The notes under the pieces are model-generated. The model searched no databases, was not told the origin of the DNA, and saw only the letters and a list, made by a program, of their open reading frames with translations. Positions 1 through 8,702 of a stretch of 45,481 nt of DNA are shown in pieces (position 1 is the stretch's first letter; each line of letters begins with the position of its first letter). A program made the translations under genes and the position numbers. The DNA lies in NCBI GenBank assembly GCA_041917975.1, contig JAYRWN010000404.1:1-45481 (forward strand), given 5' to 3'. This stretch comes from JAYRWN01 sp041917975 (GTDB taxonomy: Bacteria; Bacteroidota; Bacteroidia; Chitinophagales; Saprospiraceae).

Positions 1-108
1 ACCAAAGGAGGTCAAGTCATTCTGGATTTAAGAACTTATGTAAAAGCAGATCGTTGGAATAATTTTTTCCCCATCTTGATGTCCATTAATATACGAAAAT
101 GTGCGTAA
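1..108 (+). CDS. 3' end of an unidentified CDS (partial)
   Basis: Frame 1 is open from the window edge for 35 codons and ends in TAA at 106-108. The reading gives ordinary-looking residues (for example LDLRTYVKADRWNNFFP). This may be the C-terminus of a gene that starts outside the window. The stretch is short and I recognise no family, so it could also be a chance open frame. Confidence 0.35.
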   Translation, partial: TKGGQVILDLRTYVKADRWNNFFPILMSINIRKCA

Positions 109-149
109 TATGATATCTACACCCCTTATTTACACACCCACACTTCACA

Positions 150-1184
150 CTACACACTCAAACTTATTTTCATCACCGGCTCGGGACGATAAGCAAATAA
201 ATGGTATGCTTCCGGAGCTTGGTTTAAAGGAAATGTATGACTAAAGACCTCTGGCATCCGTATTTTTTCTTCGGTTAAGAGGCGCCGTAACAGGGGCATA
301 TAATAACGAGCCGGGCAACGTCCGCTGCGGTAAGTGATGTTTTTATCATAAGCTTGCACCGGGCTGAAAGAAAAGTGTTCGGTCGTATGTACACCTACAC
401 TCGAAATGACGCCTCCGGCGCGGACCAAGTCGTACGCTAACGACTGGGGCCCTGGACCACCTACAGCTTCCAATACTGCAGAGTATCCCAACCCCAAAGA
501 ATGCTCTAGCAGCTGAGGTTTGTCTTCGGGAGCATAAGCTTGAAACCCATGGTCCAAGGCCATACGTCTGCGCTTAATATCGGCATCCACTACCAGGAGT
601 TGCTCCACGCCTAAATATCTGGCGCTGGCTGCCACCATCATGCCCACCGGACCGTAACCGATCAGGATAGCTTGACGCATACCTGGCGTAATGCCTTGCC
701 GGGCGCAATGGTAACCGGTGGCCAAAATATCGCCCAGCAGCAACCCGTCCCGGGCAGAGAGGTCGTGCAACGGTAATACTGTGGTATCTGCGTGAGGCAC
801 GCGCACCAGGCCTGCCTGGCCACCATGCAATCCGCGACCGTTTTGCACCCAGCCGAATAGCTGGCCATGCAGGCAACGGGCGGTTAGGCCGCGGCGGCAT
901 AAATCACATCGACCGCAAGAGGTCGTAAATGGAACCATCACCCGGGCCCGCAAGGGTATGCGTTGCACCGCTTTGCCTTTAGCGACAACTTCACCTACAA
1001 ACTCATGCCCCATCACCGTGCCGGCATCCAAACCGCTCTCCCGGCCAAAAAACACGTGCAGGTCTGAACCACAGATGGCCATGGCTTCGGTCCGCACAAT
1101 GATGTCTTCAGGATCTAAAATCTCAGGGTCTGGAACCTGCTCAACGCATATTTTTTCTATGCCCTGAAAGACGGCCGCTAACAT
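150..1184 (-). CDS. Zinc-dependent alcohol dehydrogenase (MDR superfamily)
   Basis: A 344-residue medium-chain dehydrogenase/reductase, probably cytoplasmic, that would oxidise an alcohol or polyol with NAD(P). The catalytic zinc ligands are visible as Cys38 in AICGSD and His60-Glu61 in MGHEF. The four structural-zinc cysteines are Cys90, Cys93, Cys96 and Cys104. The nucleotide-binding loop GYGPVG lies near residue 175. Length is normal for the family. The ATG lies 9 bases after the stop of the upstream metallo-hydrolase gene, so the two are probably co-transcribed. The substrate cannot be read from the sequence; glutathione-independent formaldehyde or threonine/sorbitol-type enzymes share this layout. 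Confidence 0.9.
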   Translation of the reverse strand: MLAAVFQGIEKICVEQVPDPEILDPEDIIVRTEAMAICGSDLHVFFGRESGLDAGTVMGHEFVGEVVAKGKAVQRIPLRARVMVPFTTSCGRCDLCRRGLTARCLHGQLFGWVQNGRGLHGGQAGLVRVPHADTTVLPLHDLSARDGLLLGDILATGYHCARQGITPGMRQAILIGYGPVGMMVAASARYLGVEQLLVVDADIKRRRMALDHGFQAYAPEDKPQLLEHSLGLGYSAVLEAVGGPGPQSLAYDLVRAGGVISSVGVHTTEHFSFSPVQAYDKNITYRSGRCPARYYMPLLRRLLTEEKIRMPEVFSHTFPLNQAPEAYHLFAYRPEPVMKISLSV

Positions 1185-1193
1185 CTCCTTTAT

Positions 1194-2096
1194 CTATTTT
1201 TTTTCATCGACCAGTTCTGTCCATACCGCCTGTAAACTGCGGCTAACGCCATCACCTTTAAAATCATCAGCGCCGGGAATAGCTGAATATTTCAGGAAAT
1301 CATCTTTCGAAGTCCCTTTGGCAAGCTCAGCTTTACCAAAGACCAGTAGTTTGTCTAAATAATTTTGCATGGCTTTCAGGTCTTCTTTTTTACCGGTTAC
1401 CGGGTGGCCCTCCCCGCTATGTCCAAATATAAATAGCGTATTCTTGTCATATTTCTTGATGGCTTCTTCCAGTACCAGGATCCAATTGCTGATGGAGGCA
1501 CCGGCAGTTTTATCAATATATGGAAATCGCCTGTTGAACATCAGATCACCCATATGCACTACATCGGCTTGTTCAAAATGGATAAGTGCATCTCCATTAG
1601 TATGGCCTGGTCCAAAATAAGCAAGAGTCACTCTTTCGCGGCCAATTTTCTCTGACCAGGTGCGGTCAAAGGTGGAGTCCGGATAGAGTTGAGCAGCCTC
1701 GGTGCCGCGTTCCTTAGCCACTTTCATTTGATTTGTTTTGGAGTTGGTGTGTGCGAGTACGCGTTGAGCCAGCCCTTTAAAGGCTATGTTTCCACCCGTA
1801 TGATCACCATGGTGGTGGGTGTTGATCAGCAGGTCCACCGGCCGGTCTTCCCTCTTTTTAATTTCTTCGATCAGGTGTTTCGCCGGATCAGGAAACTGAG
1901 TGTCCACCACGACTATGCCCTCTTGGTCGATCATCCAGGCAATCGTCCCACCTTGTTCTATAAATATGCCCACATTTTTGCGTAGCAAGATCATTTCATA
2001 GCCAAACATAGTGAGAAAGTTCCCCCAGCTGGTTGAAGCAGGCCATATCGATAATAATGCTGCGGTTTGCAAAAATGATCTTCTTTTCATCACCAT
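1194..2096 (-). CDS. Exported metallo-beta-lactamase-fold hydrolase
   Basis: A 300-residue MBL-fold protein. The N-terminus (KRRSFLQTAALL) looks like a Tat-type or Sec signal peptide, so export to the periplasm is likely. The zinc-binding signature is THHHGDHTGG, with His94, His96, Asp98 and His99. Later ligand candidates are the His in GPGHTNGD, the Asp in HMGDLMF and the His in IFGHSGEGH. This set fits the broad class of secreted MBL hydrolases that includes quorum-quenching and subclass B-like enzymes; a specific substrate is not evident. The start may be ATG at 2096 or at 2090. It is the first gene of a probable two-gene operon with the alcohol dehydrogenase. Confidence 0.88.
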   Translation of the reverse strand: MVMKRRSFLQTAALLSIWPASTSWGNFLTMFGYEMILLRKNVGIFIEQGGTIAWMIDQEGIVVVDTQFPDPAKHLIEEIKKREDRPVDLLINTHHHGDHTGGNIAFKGLAQRVLAHTNSKTNQMKVAKERGTEAAQLYPDSTFDRTWSEKIGRERVTLAYFGPGHTNGDALIHFEQADVVHMGDLMFNRRFPYIDKTAGASISNWILVLEEAIKKYDKNTLFIFGHSGEGHPVTGKKEDLKAMQNYLDKLLVFGKAELAKGTSKDDFLKYSAIPGADDFKGDGVSRSLQAVWTELVDEKK

Positions 2097-2289
2097 AAAA
2101 TTAAAATCTCAGATTAAGGTAATAGAGTCCTGGTGAATCAAGAATATTTTAGAATAAATATTTTAGCTTCTTTAACGAAACATCCGAGTCCCATCCGATA
2201 CCTATCCCCTTAAAAAGCAAACACGGTTAGTGTTGTTTACAAGCTAATTAGTGCTTAGCCTTTCACTCTCAGCCCTTAGTCCTTAGACT

Positions 2290-4869
2290 TTAATATGTAT
2301 CCACCACCGACATAATCTTCAAATCAGAATGGGTGAGCGCAGTTTTTTTGTGGGGGGTAAAGGTCACGATAACCGGTTGCCCCGGAATGAGGTCAAAATA
2401 ATTGTCTGAGAAAAACCCCTCCACGGCTGGAAAATCCAGATAAACGTTTTTTGCCAGAGCAGATGTTTGTAAAGTGATATTATACTGATCGCCTGCCGGC
2501 ATAATACTGGCAGACAGCCCGGACTGTCTAGGCAGATCCAGGTCTTTAGGCGCGACGAAATATATCTGGTTTTGATGCAATACTTCCTTTTCTCGCCACA
2601 ATCTCAACTGAATAAAATGACCGGAGCGCGATATTTTTTTTAACCAGGACGTGAGCGCCAGGGTATCAACCAAGACAGCTTGTCGCGCCATGATGGTGAC
2701 CGGATAAGATTTGGTTTTTAATACCTTGCCTTTGAAATCAAGTAAGCGGACCTCGGCACGCGCATCAAGGGGCTCAGGATCATCTGAAACTATATTGATC
2801 GTCAGACGGTCATTTTTAAGCAAGCCGGTGATCGTGGCCGGCTGAAAGGCTTTTTTAACAAAATAATGCAGGGCTTTCCAACGCTGATAATAATCCATGC
2901 CGGACCAGGAAGCCACCGGCCAACAATCGTTAATCTGCCAGTACAATGTACCCATGGTATATGGTTTGGCTGCCCGATGCGCTTCGATGGCCATTTTAAT
3001 TCCCTCTGCTTGTAATAACTGGCCGACATATAATAAATCCGCAAATTGTTCCGGCACCCGGTAATCTTGTTCCATATAGGAACGAATACGCAGGTTGCCA
3101 ATACCGCTGCGCTGATGAGCAGCCATAACCGTTGATTCTATGTTCCAATCCTCCGGCACAGTATAAACTTGTACTGTGCGCATTTCAGGGAAAGACTGAA
3201 AGCCGTATTCGCTCATAAAACGGCCTAAGTAACGGTAAAAATCTTCAAAAGGGTGTAACCCATGCCAGACTCCCCAGTAATGGATATCGCCGGAAGTGGA
3301 TTGGTAATGGCTATGTTTTCCTTCCTGTTCATAGGGAGAAGATGGCCAATAATATACCTCCGGGTGAAGGTGCTTGACCACCTCCGGAAGTATCTTGTGG
3401 AAGATCTCTTCGTAGGCTTGCCAGATGTAATCTCGCTGAGCAGGCGTATAGGCTGTTTTCCAGCCCCAACCACCTTGCGGGTTATATTGCGCCCAGGCTA
3501 CGTCGATCTCATTATTTCCGCACCACAAGGCGATACAAGGATGGTGCCGCAGGCGCATTACATTGTATTCTGCCTCCTCTCGCACTTTAGCTAAAAAATC
3601 AGCATCGCCAGGGTACATGCTACAGGCGAACATAAAATCCTGCCACACCAGGATACCATATTCGTCACACAGGTCATAAAAAACATCTTCTTCATAGAAT
3701 CCACCGCCCCAAACACGGAGCATATTCATGTTGCCGTCCTTAGCTGCTTGAATGAGCCGGCGATAGTGTTCTATAGTAACCCGCGGAATAAATACATCAT
3801 TGGGAATATAATTGGCTCCTTTGCAGAATATAGGGCGTCCATTTAGTTCAAAATAAAAAGTATGTCCGGTGACATCCGGGGTCTGAATAACTTTTATGGT
3901 GCGCAGACCGATTCGCTGTACCATTTCGTCCAGCACGTTGTTTTGACTGGATACGCGGACTTTAAAAGTGTAGAGATGGGGCCGCCCTTGATCATGGGTC
4001 CACCACAACTGCGGCTGGTGGATAACAAAAGGTATCTCTAGCTGATGTGTGCCTGCATTTATCGTCATCGATTGTACAGCTAATACCTGATCACCCTGAC
4101 TTACCATGATTTGATATTGGCCGGCGGCTTCATTTTCCAAAGTAACCTGCGCTACTAATTCCGCTTTGGTTTCGGTTATGGTTTTTTGATGCAAAAAAAC
4201 ATTGGTCAACTTGGCTTCGTCCCAAAAACTCAACTGGACAGGCCGCCAGATACCACTGGTAACCAGACGTGGGCCCCAGTCCCAGCCATAGTGATAGCCT
4301 GGTTTACGGGTAAAAATGCTTACCCGTTTATCCCCAAGGTCTCCATTTTCGGACTGATCATTGGAAGCGGGTAGAGGGAAGCCGTGTGCCGCCAACTTTT
4401 GTAAACCAAACTGAATAGGAGAACGAAAACGCAACCGCAAGGTATTTTCTCCTGGTCTAAGCCATTTTTTTACTGAAGCCGACCAGGGAATAAAGAAGTT
4501 ATCCGCCTGAATGATCAGGGTATCATTGAGATAAACCTCTGCATAAGTGTCCAGGCCGAGGAAAGTCAATTCTGCCTGATCTTTGCGCAGCCAGTCAGCG
4601 GAGACCTGAAAGATCAAACGATAATCCCAGTCGGTTTTATCCACCCACTGTACTTCCCTTTCGTTCGTACGGTAATAGGGATCCGGGATAAGGCCATGTT
4701 TCATCAGGTCGGTATATACAGTTCCCGGCACAGTAGCTGACCGATAGGGTCCGGGGCGACCATATTCCCGAAATTGCCACCCTTCATTCAACGGGATAGT
4801 GAGGACGGATGTTTGAGCAAATACCATGGTGCCTAAGCTTAGAAGACTATAAAAAATTACGTTACGCAT
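2290..4869 (-). CDS. Secreted GH2 beta-mannosidase
   Basis: A glycoside hydrolase family 2 enzyme of about 859 residues that would remove terminal beta-linked mannose from mannan or N-glycan fragments. I place the start at ATG 4869 because it directly gives a signal peptide (MRNVIFYSLLSLGTMVFAQ); an ATG at 4908 would add 13 residues ahead of it. The order is sugar-binding jelly-roll domain, Ig-like domain, TIM barrel, then C-terminal beta domains. The hallmark GWDWGPRL lies near residue 196. The predicted acid/base is Glu454 in WCGNNE and the predicted nucleophile is Glu554 in MSEYGFQSF. No other polysaccharide-utilisation genes adjoin it, so it seems to be a stand-alone enzyme. Confidence 0.93.
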   Translation of the reverse strand: MRNVIFYSLLSLGTMVFAQTSVLTIPLNEGWQFREYGRPGPYRSATVPGTVYTDLMKHGLIPDPYYRTNEREVQWVDKTDWDYRLIFQVSADWLRKDQAELTFLGLDTYAEVYLNDTLIIQADNFFIPWSASVKKWLRPGENTLRLRFRSPIQFGLQKLAAHGFPLPASNDQSENGDLGDKRVSIFTRKPGYHYGWDWGPRLVTSGIWRPVQLSFWDEAKLTNVFLHQKTITETKAELVAQVTLENEAAGQYQIMVSQGDQVLAVQSMTINAGTHQLEIPFVIHQPQLWWTHDQGRPHLYTFKVRVSSQNNVLDEMVQRIGLRTIKVIQTPDVTGHTFYFELNGRPIFCKGANYIPNDVFIPRVTIEHYRRLIQAAKDGNMNMLRVWGGGFYEEDVFYDLCDEYGILVWQDFMFACSMYPGDADFLAKVREEAEYNVMRLRHHPCIALWCGNNEIDVAWAQYNPQGGWGWKTAYTPAQRDYIWQAYEEIFHKILPEVVKHLHPEVYYWPSSPYEQEGKHSHYQSTSGDIHYWGVWHGLHPFEDFYRYLGRFMSEYGFQSFPEMRTVQVYTVPEDWNIESTVMAAHQRSGIGNLRIRSYMEQDYRVPEQFADLLYVGQLLQAEGIKMAIEAHRAAKPYTMGTLYWQINDCWPVASWSGMDYYQRWKALHYFVKKAFQPATITGLLKNDRLTINIVSDDPEPLDARAEVRLLDFKGKVLKTKSYPVTIMARQAVLVDTLALTSWLKKISRSGHFIQLRLWREKEVLHQNQIYFVAPKDLDLPRQSGLSASIMPAGDQYNITLQTSALAKNVYLDFPAVEGFFSDNYFDLIPGQPVIVTFTPHKKTALTHSDLKIMSVVDTY

Positions 4870-5049
4870 ATCAATGTCTTTGTTAGGGAGAGTAGTCCAA
4901 AATTCCAATTTGAATTCAGTATATCCAGTGATTTATAGCAACTATTGTTGCTAAAAGAATGAGATACATCATCCACGCTGCCCATGAAACGAACCCACAA
5001 ATTCAAGTCTTTTTTTAAAAATGATTCTGGTCAAAACTTGTAAAGAGTC

Positions 5050-5080
5050 TTTAAATAACCGAGTGAACTGACTAATTTTG
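5050..5080 (+). promoter_or_regulatory. Candidate Bacteroidota promoter for purH
   Basis: TAATTTTG at 5073-5080 matches the Bacteroidota -7 consensus TAnnTTTG. A weak -33 element, TTTA at 5050-5053, lies 19 bases upstream. Transcription would start near 5087, which favours ATG 5107 over TTG 5089 as the purH start. Confidence 0.45.
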
Positions 5081-5106
5081 GCTTTCTATTGTTTAAAACC
5101 ATCCTG

Positions 5107-6636
5107 ATGTCTTTAAAAAAAATATCCACGGCCTTGATCTCTGTGTATCACAAAGATGGCCTGGAGCCCATCATTCGTTTGTTACATGCTAACGGCGTCC
5201 ATATTTTATCCACTGGAGGCACCAAAGATTTTATTGATCAATTGCATATTCCGGTTACTTCGGTAGAAGAACTAACCAGTTTTCCGGCCATCCTGGACGG
5301 CCGTGTTAAGACCCTTCATCCTAAGGTGTTCGGGGGTATCCTGGCCCGCCGGGAACCCGCTCACCTGGAACAACTCGACTTACACGATATTCCCGCCATT
5401 GACCTGGTTATTGTGGATTTGTATCCGTTTGAAAAAACCGTAGCTACCACTACAGACGAAAGTGCCATTATCGAAAAAATAGACATCGGGGGTATCTCGC
5501 TCATTCGTGCGGGTGCCAAAAATTTAAAAGATGTCCTCGTGGTGCCTTCTAGGCACGAATATCCGGCCCTGCTTACGCTCCTGGAAAATAAACAAGGGTA
5601 TTCCGATCTGGCAGACCGCCAGTGGTTTGCGCGCAGAGCTTTCGGTCAAAGTGCCCATTATGATACAGCCATCTATCAATATTTCTGTGGTCAGGACCTG
5701 CCTGATTTTGGCCTGATGGCTTCCGGGCGACCCGGGATGAGTTTGCGCTATGGTGAAAACCCGCATCAAAAAGCTGCTTTTTATGGGGCTTTGGATCAGG
5801 TGGTGGAACAACTGGGAGGCAAAGAATTGTCGTACAATAATCTGGTGGACATCGATGCAGCTCTGCACCTCATCGGTGAATTTAATGAGCATGAAGCCGT
5901 ATTTGCGGTTTTAAAACACACTAATCCATGCGGTGTAGCCGTTCGTAAAACGGTTAAAGAAGCGTGGGAAGCAGCGTTAGCCTGTGACCCCGTATCAGCT
6001 TTCGGCGGTATTATCATCACCAATAAAAAAATAGATCTGGAAACGGCGAAAGGGATTGACACCATCTTTTATGAGGTATTAATTGCGCCGGATTATGATC
6101 CTGCTGCTCAGGAACTGTTGGCGGCGAAGAAAAAAAGAATCCTTTTAAAATTGGTGGCCCAGCCTCAATCTCGTTATCAGGTGAAGAGTATCCTTAACGG
6201 ACTCATCTGCCAGGAGCATGACCACCATCAAGACTCACCCGGGTCGTGGACCAAAGCGACGACTCATACCCCCAGTGCAGAAGAAACCGCCGAATTATCT
6301 TTTGCTCTCAAGTGTGTTAAACACCTTAAATCCAATGCCATTGCGATCACCAAGCAAGGCCAACTCATCGGGGGAGGTTGCGGCCAGACCAGCCGAATTG
6401 ACGCGATGAAACAAGCGATTGATAAAGCCAGGGAGCATGGTTTTGATACCGACGGGGCTTTTATGGCTTCAGATGCTTTTTTCCCTTTTGCGGACACGGT
6501 GGAAATCGCTAATCAGGCTGGCATCAAACACATCATTCAACCGGGTGGTTCTATTCGAGATCAAGATAGCATAGATTATTGTAATGCTCATGGGATGTGT
6601 ATGCTCATTACCGGCGTACGCCATTTTAAACATTGA
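5107..6636 (+). CDS. purH: Bifunctional AICAR transformylase/IMP cyclohydrolase
   Basis: PurH catalyses the last two steps of de novo IMP synthesis in the cytoplasm. The N-terminal MGS-like cyclohydrolase domain covers about residues 1-145 (STGGT, GRVKTLHPKV). The transformylase domain follows, with SLRYGENPHQ near 215 and the catalytic Lys-His pair in KHTNPCG near 270. The C-terminus GVRHFKH matches the usual family ending. An in-frame TTG at 5089 would add six residues, but ATG 5107 gives the usual N-terminus and fits the promoter. The product is about 509 residues, normal for bacteria. The stop lies 12 bases before coaX. Confidence 0.97.
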   Translation: MSLKKISTALISVYHKDGLEPIIRLLHANGVHILSTGGTKDFIDQLHIPVTSVEELTSFPAILDGRVKTLHPKVFGGILARREPAHLEQLDLHDIPAIDLVIVDLYPFEKTVATTTDESAIIEKIDIGGISLIRAGAKNLKDVLVVPSRHEYPALLTLLENKQGYSDLADRQWFARRAFGQSAHYDTAIYQYFCGQDLPDFGLMASGRPGMSLRYGENPHQKAAFYGALDQVVEQLGGKELSYNNLVDIDAALHLIGEFNEHEAVFAVLKHTNPCGVAVRKTVKEAWEAALACDPVSAFGGIIITNKKIDLETAKGIDTIFYEVLIAPDYDPAAQELLAAKKKRILLKLVAQPQSRYQVKSILNGLICQEHDHHQDSPGSWTKATTHTPSAEETAELSFALKCVKHLKSNAIAITKQGQLIGGGCGQTSRIDAMKQAIDKAREHGFDTDGAFMASDAFFPFADTVEIANQAGIKHIIQPGGSIRDQDSIDYCNAHGMCMLITGVRHFKH

Positions 6637-6648
6637 TGTCGTTTCAGG

Positions 6649-7377
6649 TTGAATCTCTGCGCAGACATTGGAAACCAACGTTTAAAAATCGGTCTATTTA
6701 CAGGCCCACAGCTGGTCAGGACAGAGGTGTGGGACAAAGAAGCTGTTAAAGATATTTTAAAACAGCACCGTCAGCAGGGTGTGTCAAGCCTCATTATGAC
6801 CAGCACATCCGTTACTAAAGAAGAGATGCAAGATGTCCTCCATTCATTCGATCACCATTTGTGGCTTGATCATCGCACACCCTTGCCCCTCGCTAACGCC
6901 TACCAGACCCCGCATACCTTGGGAACGGACCGGATGGCTGCGGCGGTCGGAGCTTGGAGTGAGGCGCCAGGTCATAATATTCTCATCATTGATGCCGGCA
7001 CCTGTGTCACGTACGACATAGTTAGTGCGGCAGGTATTTATGAGGGTGGCAACATCGCTCCGGGACTGAGGATGCGCCTGCAGGCCATGCATGAATTTAC
7101 CCAACGGTTGCCCCTGGTGGACATCCCACTGCGCCTACCCTGGTTAGGCCGTAACACCACTGAAGCTTTACAAGCCGGAGGAGTAGGCGGTATGCTGCTG
7201 GAAATGGGCGGTATGATCACCAGATATCGGCGTCGTTTGGAAAACCTTAAAGTATTCTTAACGGGTGGAGATGCAAATTTTTTTGGTAATCATCTGAAAA
7301 GGCGGATATTTGTATCCCCTGAATTGGTACTCAAGGGATTAAACCAAATTTTATTATACAATCTCAGGCATGAATAG
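6649..7377 (+). CDS. coaX: Type III pantothenate kinase, TTG start
   Basis: CoaX phosphorylates pantothenate, the first step of coenzyme A synthesis. The ASKHA-fold motifs are present: phosphate-binding DIGNQRLK at 6-13, GTDRMAA at 92-98, DAGTCVTYD at 115-123 and GGNIAPGL at 133-140. Length (242 residues) is typical. The start must be TTG 6649: an in-frame stop lies at 6634-6636, no in-frame ATG lies between, and the DIGN motif begins five codons after the TTG. It follows purH closely and overlaps the next gene by 8 bases, indicating one transcript. Confidence 0.93.
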   Translation: MNLCADIGNQRLKIGLFTGPQLVRTEVWDKEAVKDILKQHRQQGVSSLIMTSTSVTKEEMQDVLHSFDHHLWLDHRTPLPLANAYQTPHTLGTDRMAAAVGAWSEAPGHNILIIDAGTCVTYDIVSAAGIYEGGNIAPGLRMRLQAMHEFTQRLPLVDIPLRLPWLGRNTTEALQAGGVGGMLLEMGGMITRYRRRLENLKVFLTGGDANFFGNHLKRRIFVSPELVLKGLNQILLYNLRHE

Positions 7378-8695
7378 GAAAAAATGGAATAATATTTTGG
7401 TTCTGCTGATGGTTGCCTTTGCAGCCTGGGCACAACCAAAAATAAATTCGCCGTACAGCCGCTTTGGCCTGGGGGATTTGTATGATCAAAACTTGTTGGC
7501 ACCCATGTCATTGGGCAATCTTTCCGCGACCTATCATGATCCTTATCACGTAAATATTTTAAATCCGGCCTCCCTGGGTTTTCAGCAAACCACCGCTTTC
7601 GAAACCGGAGCCCACGCTAAACGCACCACGCTAATCGAAAACGACTTCAAACGACCGGTGTGGAATGGCAATTTAAATTATTTGTCTCTGGCCTTTCCTA
7701 TGTTTAATGCTATCAATGATATCATCGATCGGCGTGAACGAAAATTTTTCTGGGGCATGAATGTCGTATTACTCCCCTATACCTATGTCGGTTATGATAT
7801 TTCCGATCTGGCCATTTTTCCACCTACAGATACCCTCGAGCGAACATACACTGGCACCGGAGGTACTTATCGTTTGATGTGGAGTAATGGTTTGCGATAC
7901 AAACAATTTTCCGCCGGAATCACCACCGGACATACTTTCGGCAAACTAAGTTATACCCGTAACATAGATTTTCAGGAAAGTGAACCTCAATCGTTTGACA
8001 ATAATTTTACGGATGAGGAAAGCATTCGGAACTTTTTTTGGCGCGGCGGTGTCATGTACACTATAAACCTCGAAAAACCGGGAGAAGACAAAAGATCTGT
8101 CAACAAGACACTTACGCTCGGTTTAACAGCTTCCAGCAAATCGTCCATGCGCATCAAAGCTGAAACCAATTATTTGCGCATTTTCACTGGAGGAGCAGGT
8201 GAGTTTGACACTGTGGCTTACCAGTCTGAAGTGCGCAAAGAGGGTACCTTGCCCGGTGAAATACAATTTGGACTTGGGTTTATGGACGGACTGAAGTGGA
8301 AAGCCGGCATAAATTATACCCTCCAAAAGTGGTCCCAATATGCTAACGGTACCCGATCTGAAACGCTGGATGACATTTGGATTCTGGCTTTCGGTGCCAG
8401 TTACCGCCCGGACATTACCGCTTATGAAGGTTTTTGGCCACGCATAGATTATCGCTTAGGTTTTCAGACAGGTAAAGATCCACGGGTCTTTGGAGGCAAG
8501 CAGTTGTCTTTCTGGTCATTACATGGTGGATTAGGTTTTCCTTTTTTTTCCCAAAGAAAAATTTCCTTTATAAATTTGGGACTGGAAGTGGGGAGTTGGG
8601 GAGACCGGACTTTATTAAAAAATAATTATTTTAAGATATCAGCGGGATTTACCCTCAATGATGATGAATGGTTTCTAAAACGAAAATTTAATTAA
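7370..8695 (+). CDS. Outer-membrane beta-barrel protein, hypothetical
   Basis: A 441-residue protein with a signal peptide ending near AFAAWAQ and, right after it, the sequence NSPYSRFGLGDL. That opening is common in a Bacteroidota family of FadL/PorP-like predicted outer-membrane proteins. The rest alternates aromatic and polar residues as in amphipathic strands (NLNYLSLAFPMF, MWSNGLRYKQFSAGI, KISAGFTL) and contains an NPASLGF segment typical of these barrels. Its start overlaps coaX by 8 bases and its stop lies 7 bases before the next gene, so it belongs to the same operon. A transport or scaffold role is likely, but no substrate can be named. Confidence 0.75.
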   Translation: MNRKKWNNILVLLMVAFAAWAQPKINSPYSRFGLGDLYDQNLLAPMSLGNLSATYHDPYHVNILNPASLGFQQTTAFETGAHAKRTTLIENDFKRPVWNGNLNYLSLAFPMFNAINDIIDRRERKFFWGMNVVLLPYTYVGYDISDLAIFPPTDTLERTYTGTGGTYRLMWSNGLRYKQFSAGITTGHTFGKLSYTRNIDFQESEPQSFDNNFTDEESIRNFFWRGGVMYTINLEKPGEDKRSVNKTLTLGLTASSKSSMRIKAETNYLRIFTGGAGEFDTVAYQSEVRKEGTLPGEIQFGLGFMDGLKWKAGINYTLQKWSQYANGTRSETLDDIWILAFGASYRPDITAYEGFWPRIDYRLGFQTGKDPRVFGGKQLSFWSLHGGLGFPFFSQRKISFINLGLEVGSWGDRTLLKNNYFKISAGFTLNDDEWFLKRKFN

Positions 8696-8702
8696 ACAAA
8701 AA

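Noticed and set aside
2240..2289. CTTAG-containing tract before the beta-mannosidase stop as a tandem repeat array
   Set aside because: The units are irregular and few; it looks like common low-complexity intergenic sequence.
5089..5106. TTG at 5089 as the purH start
   Set aside because: It would make the mRNA nearly leaderless relative to the predicted promoter and adds six residues not expected in PurH; ATG 5107 fits better.
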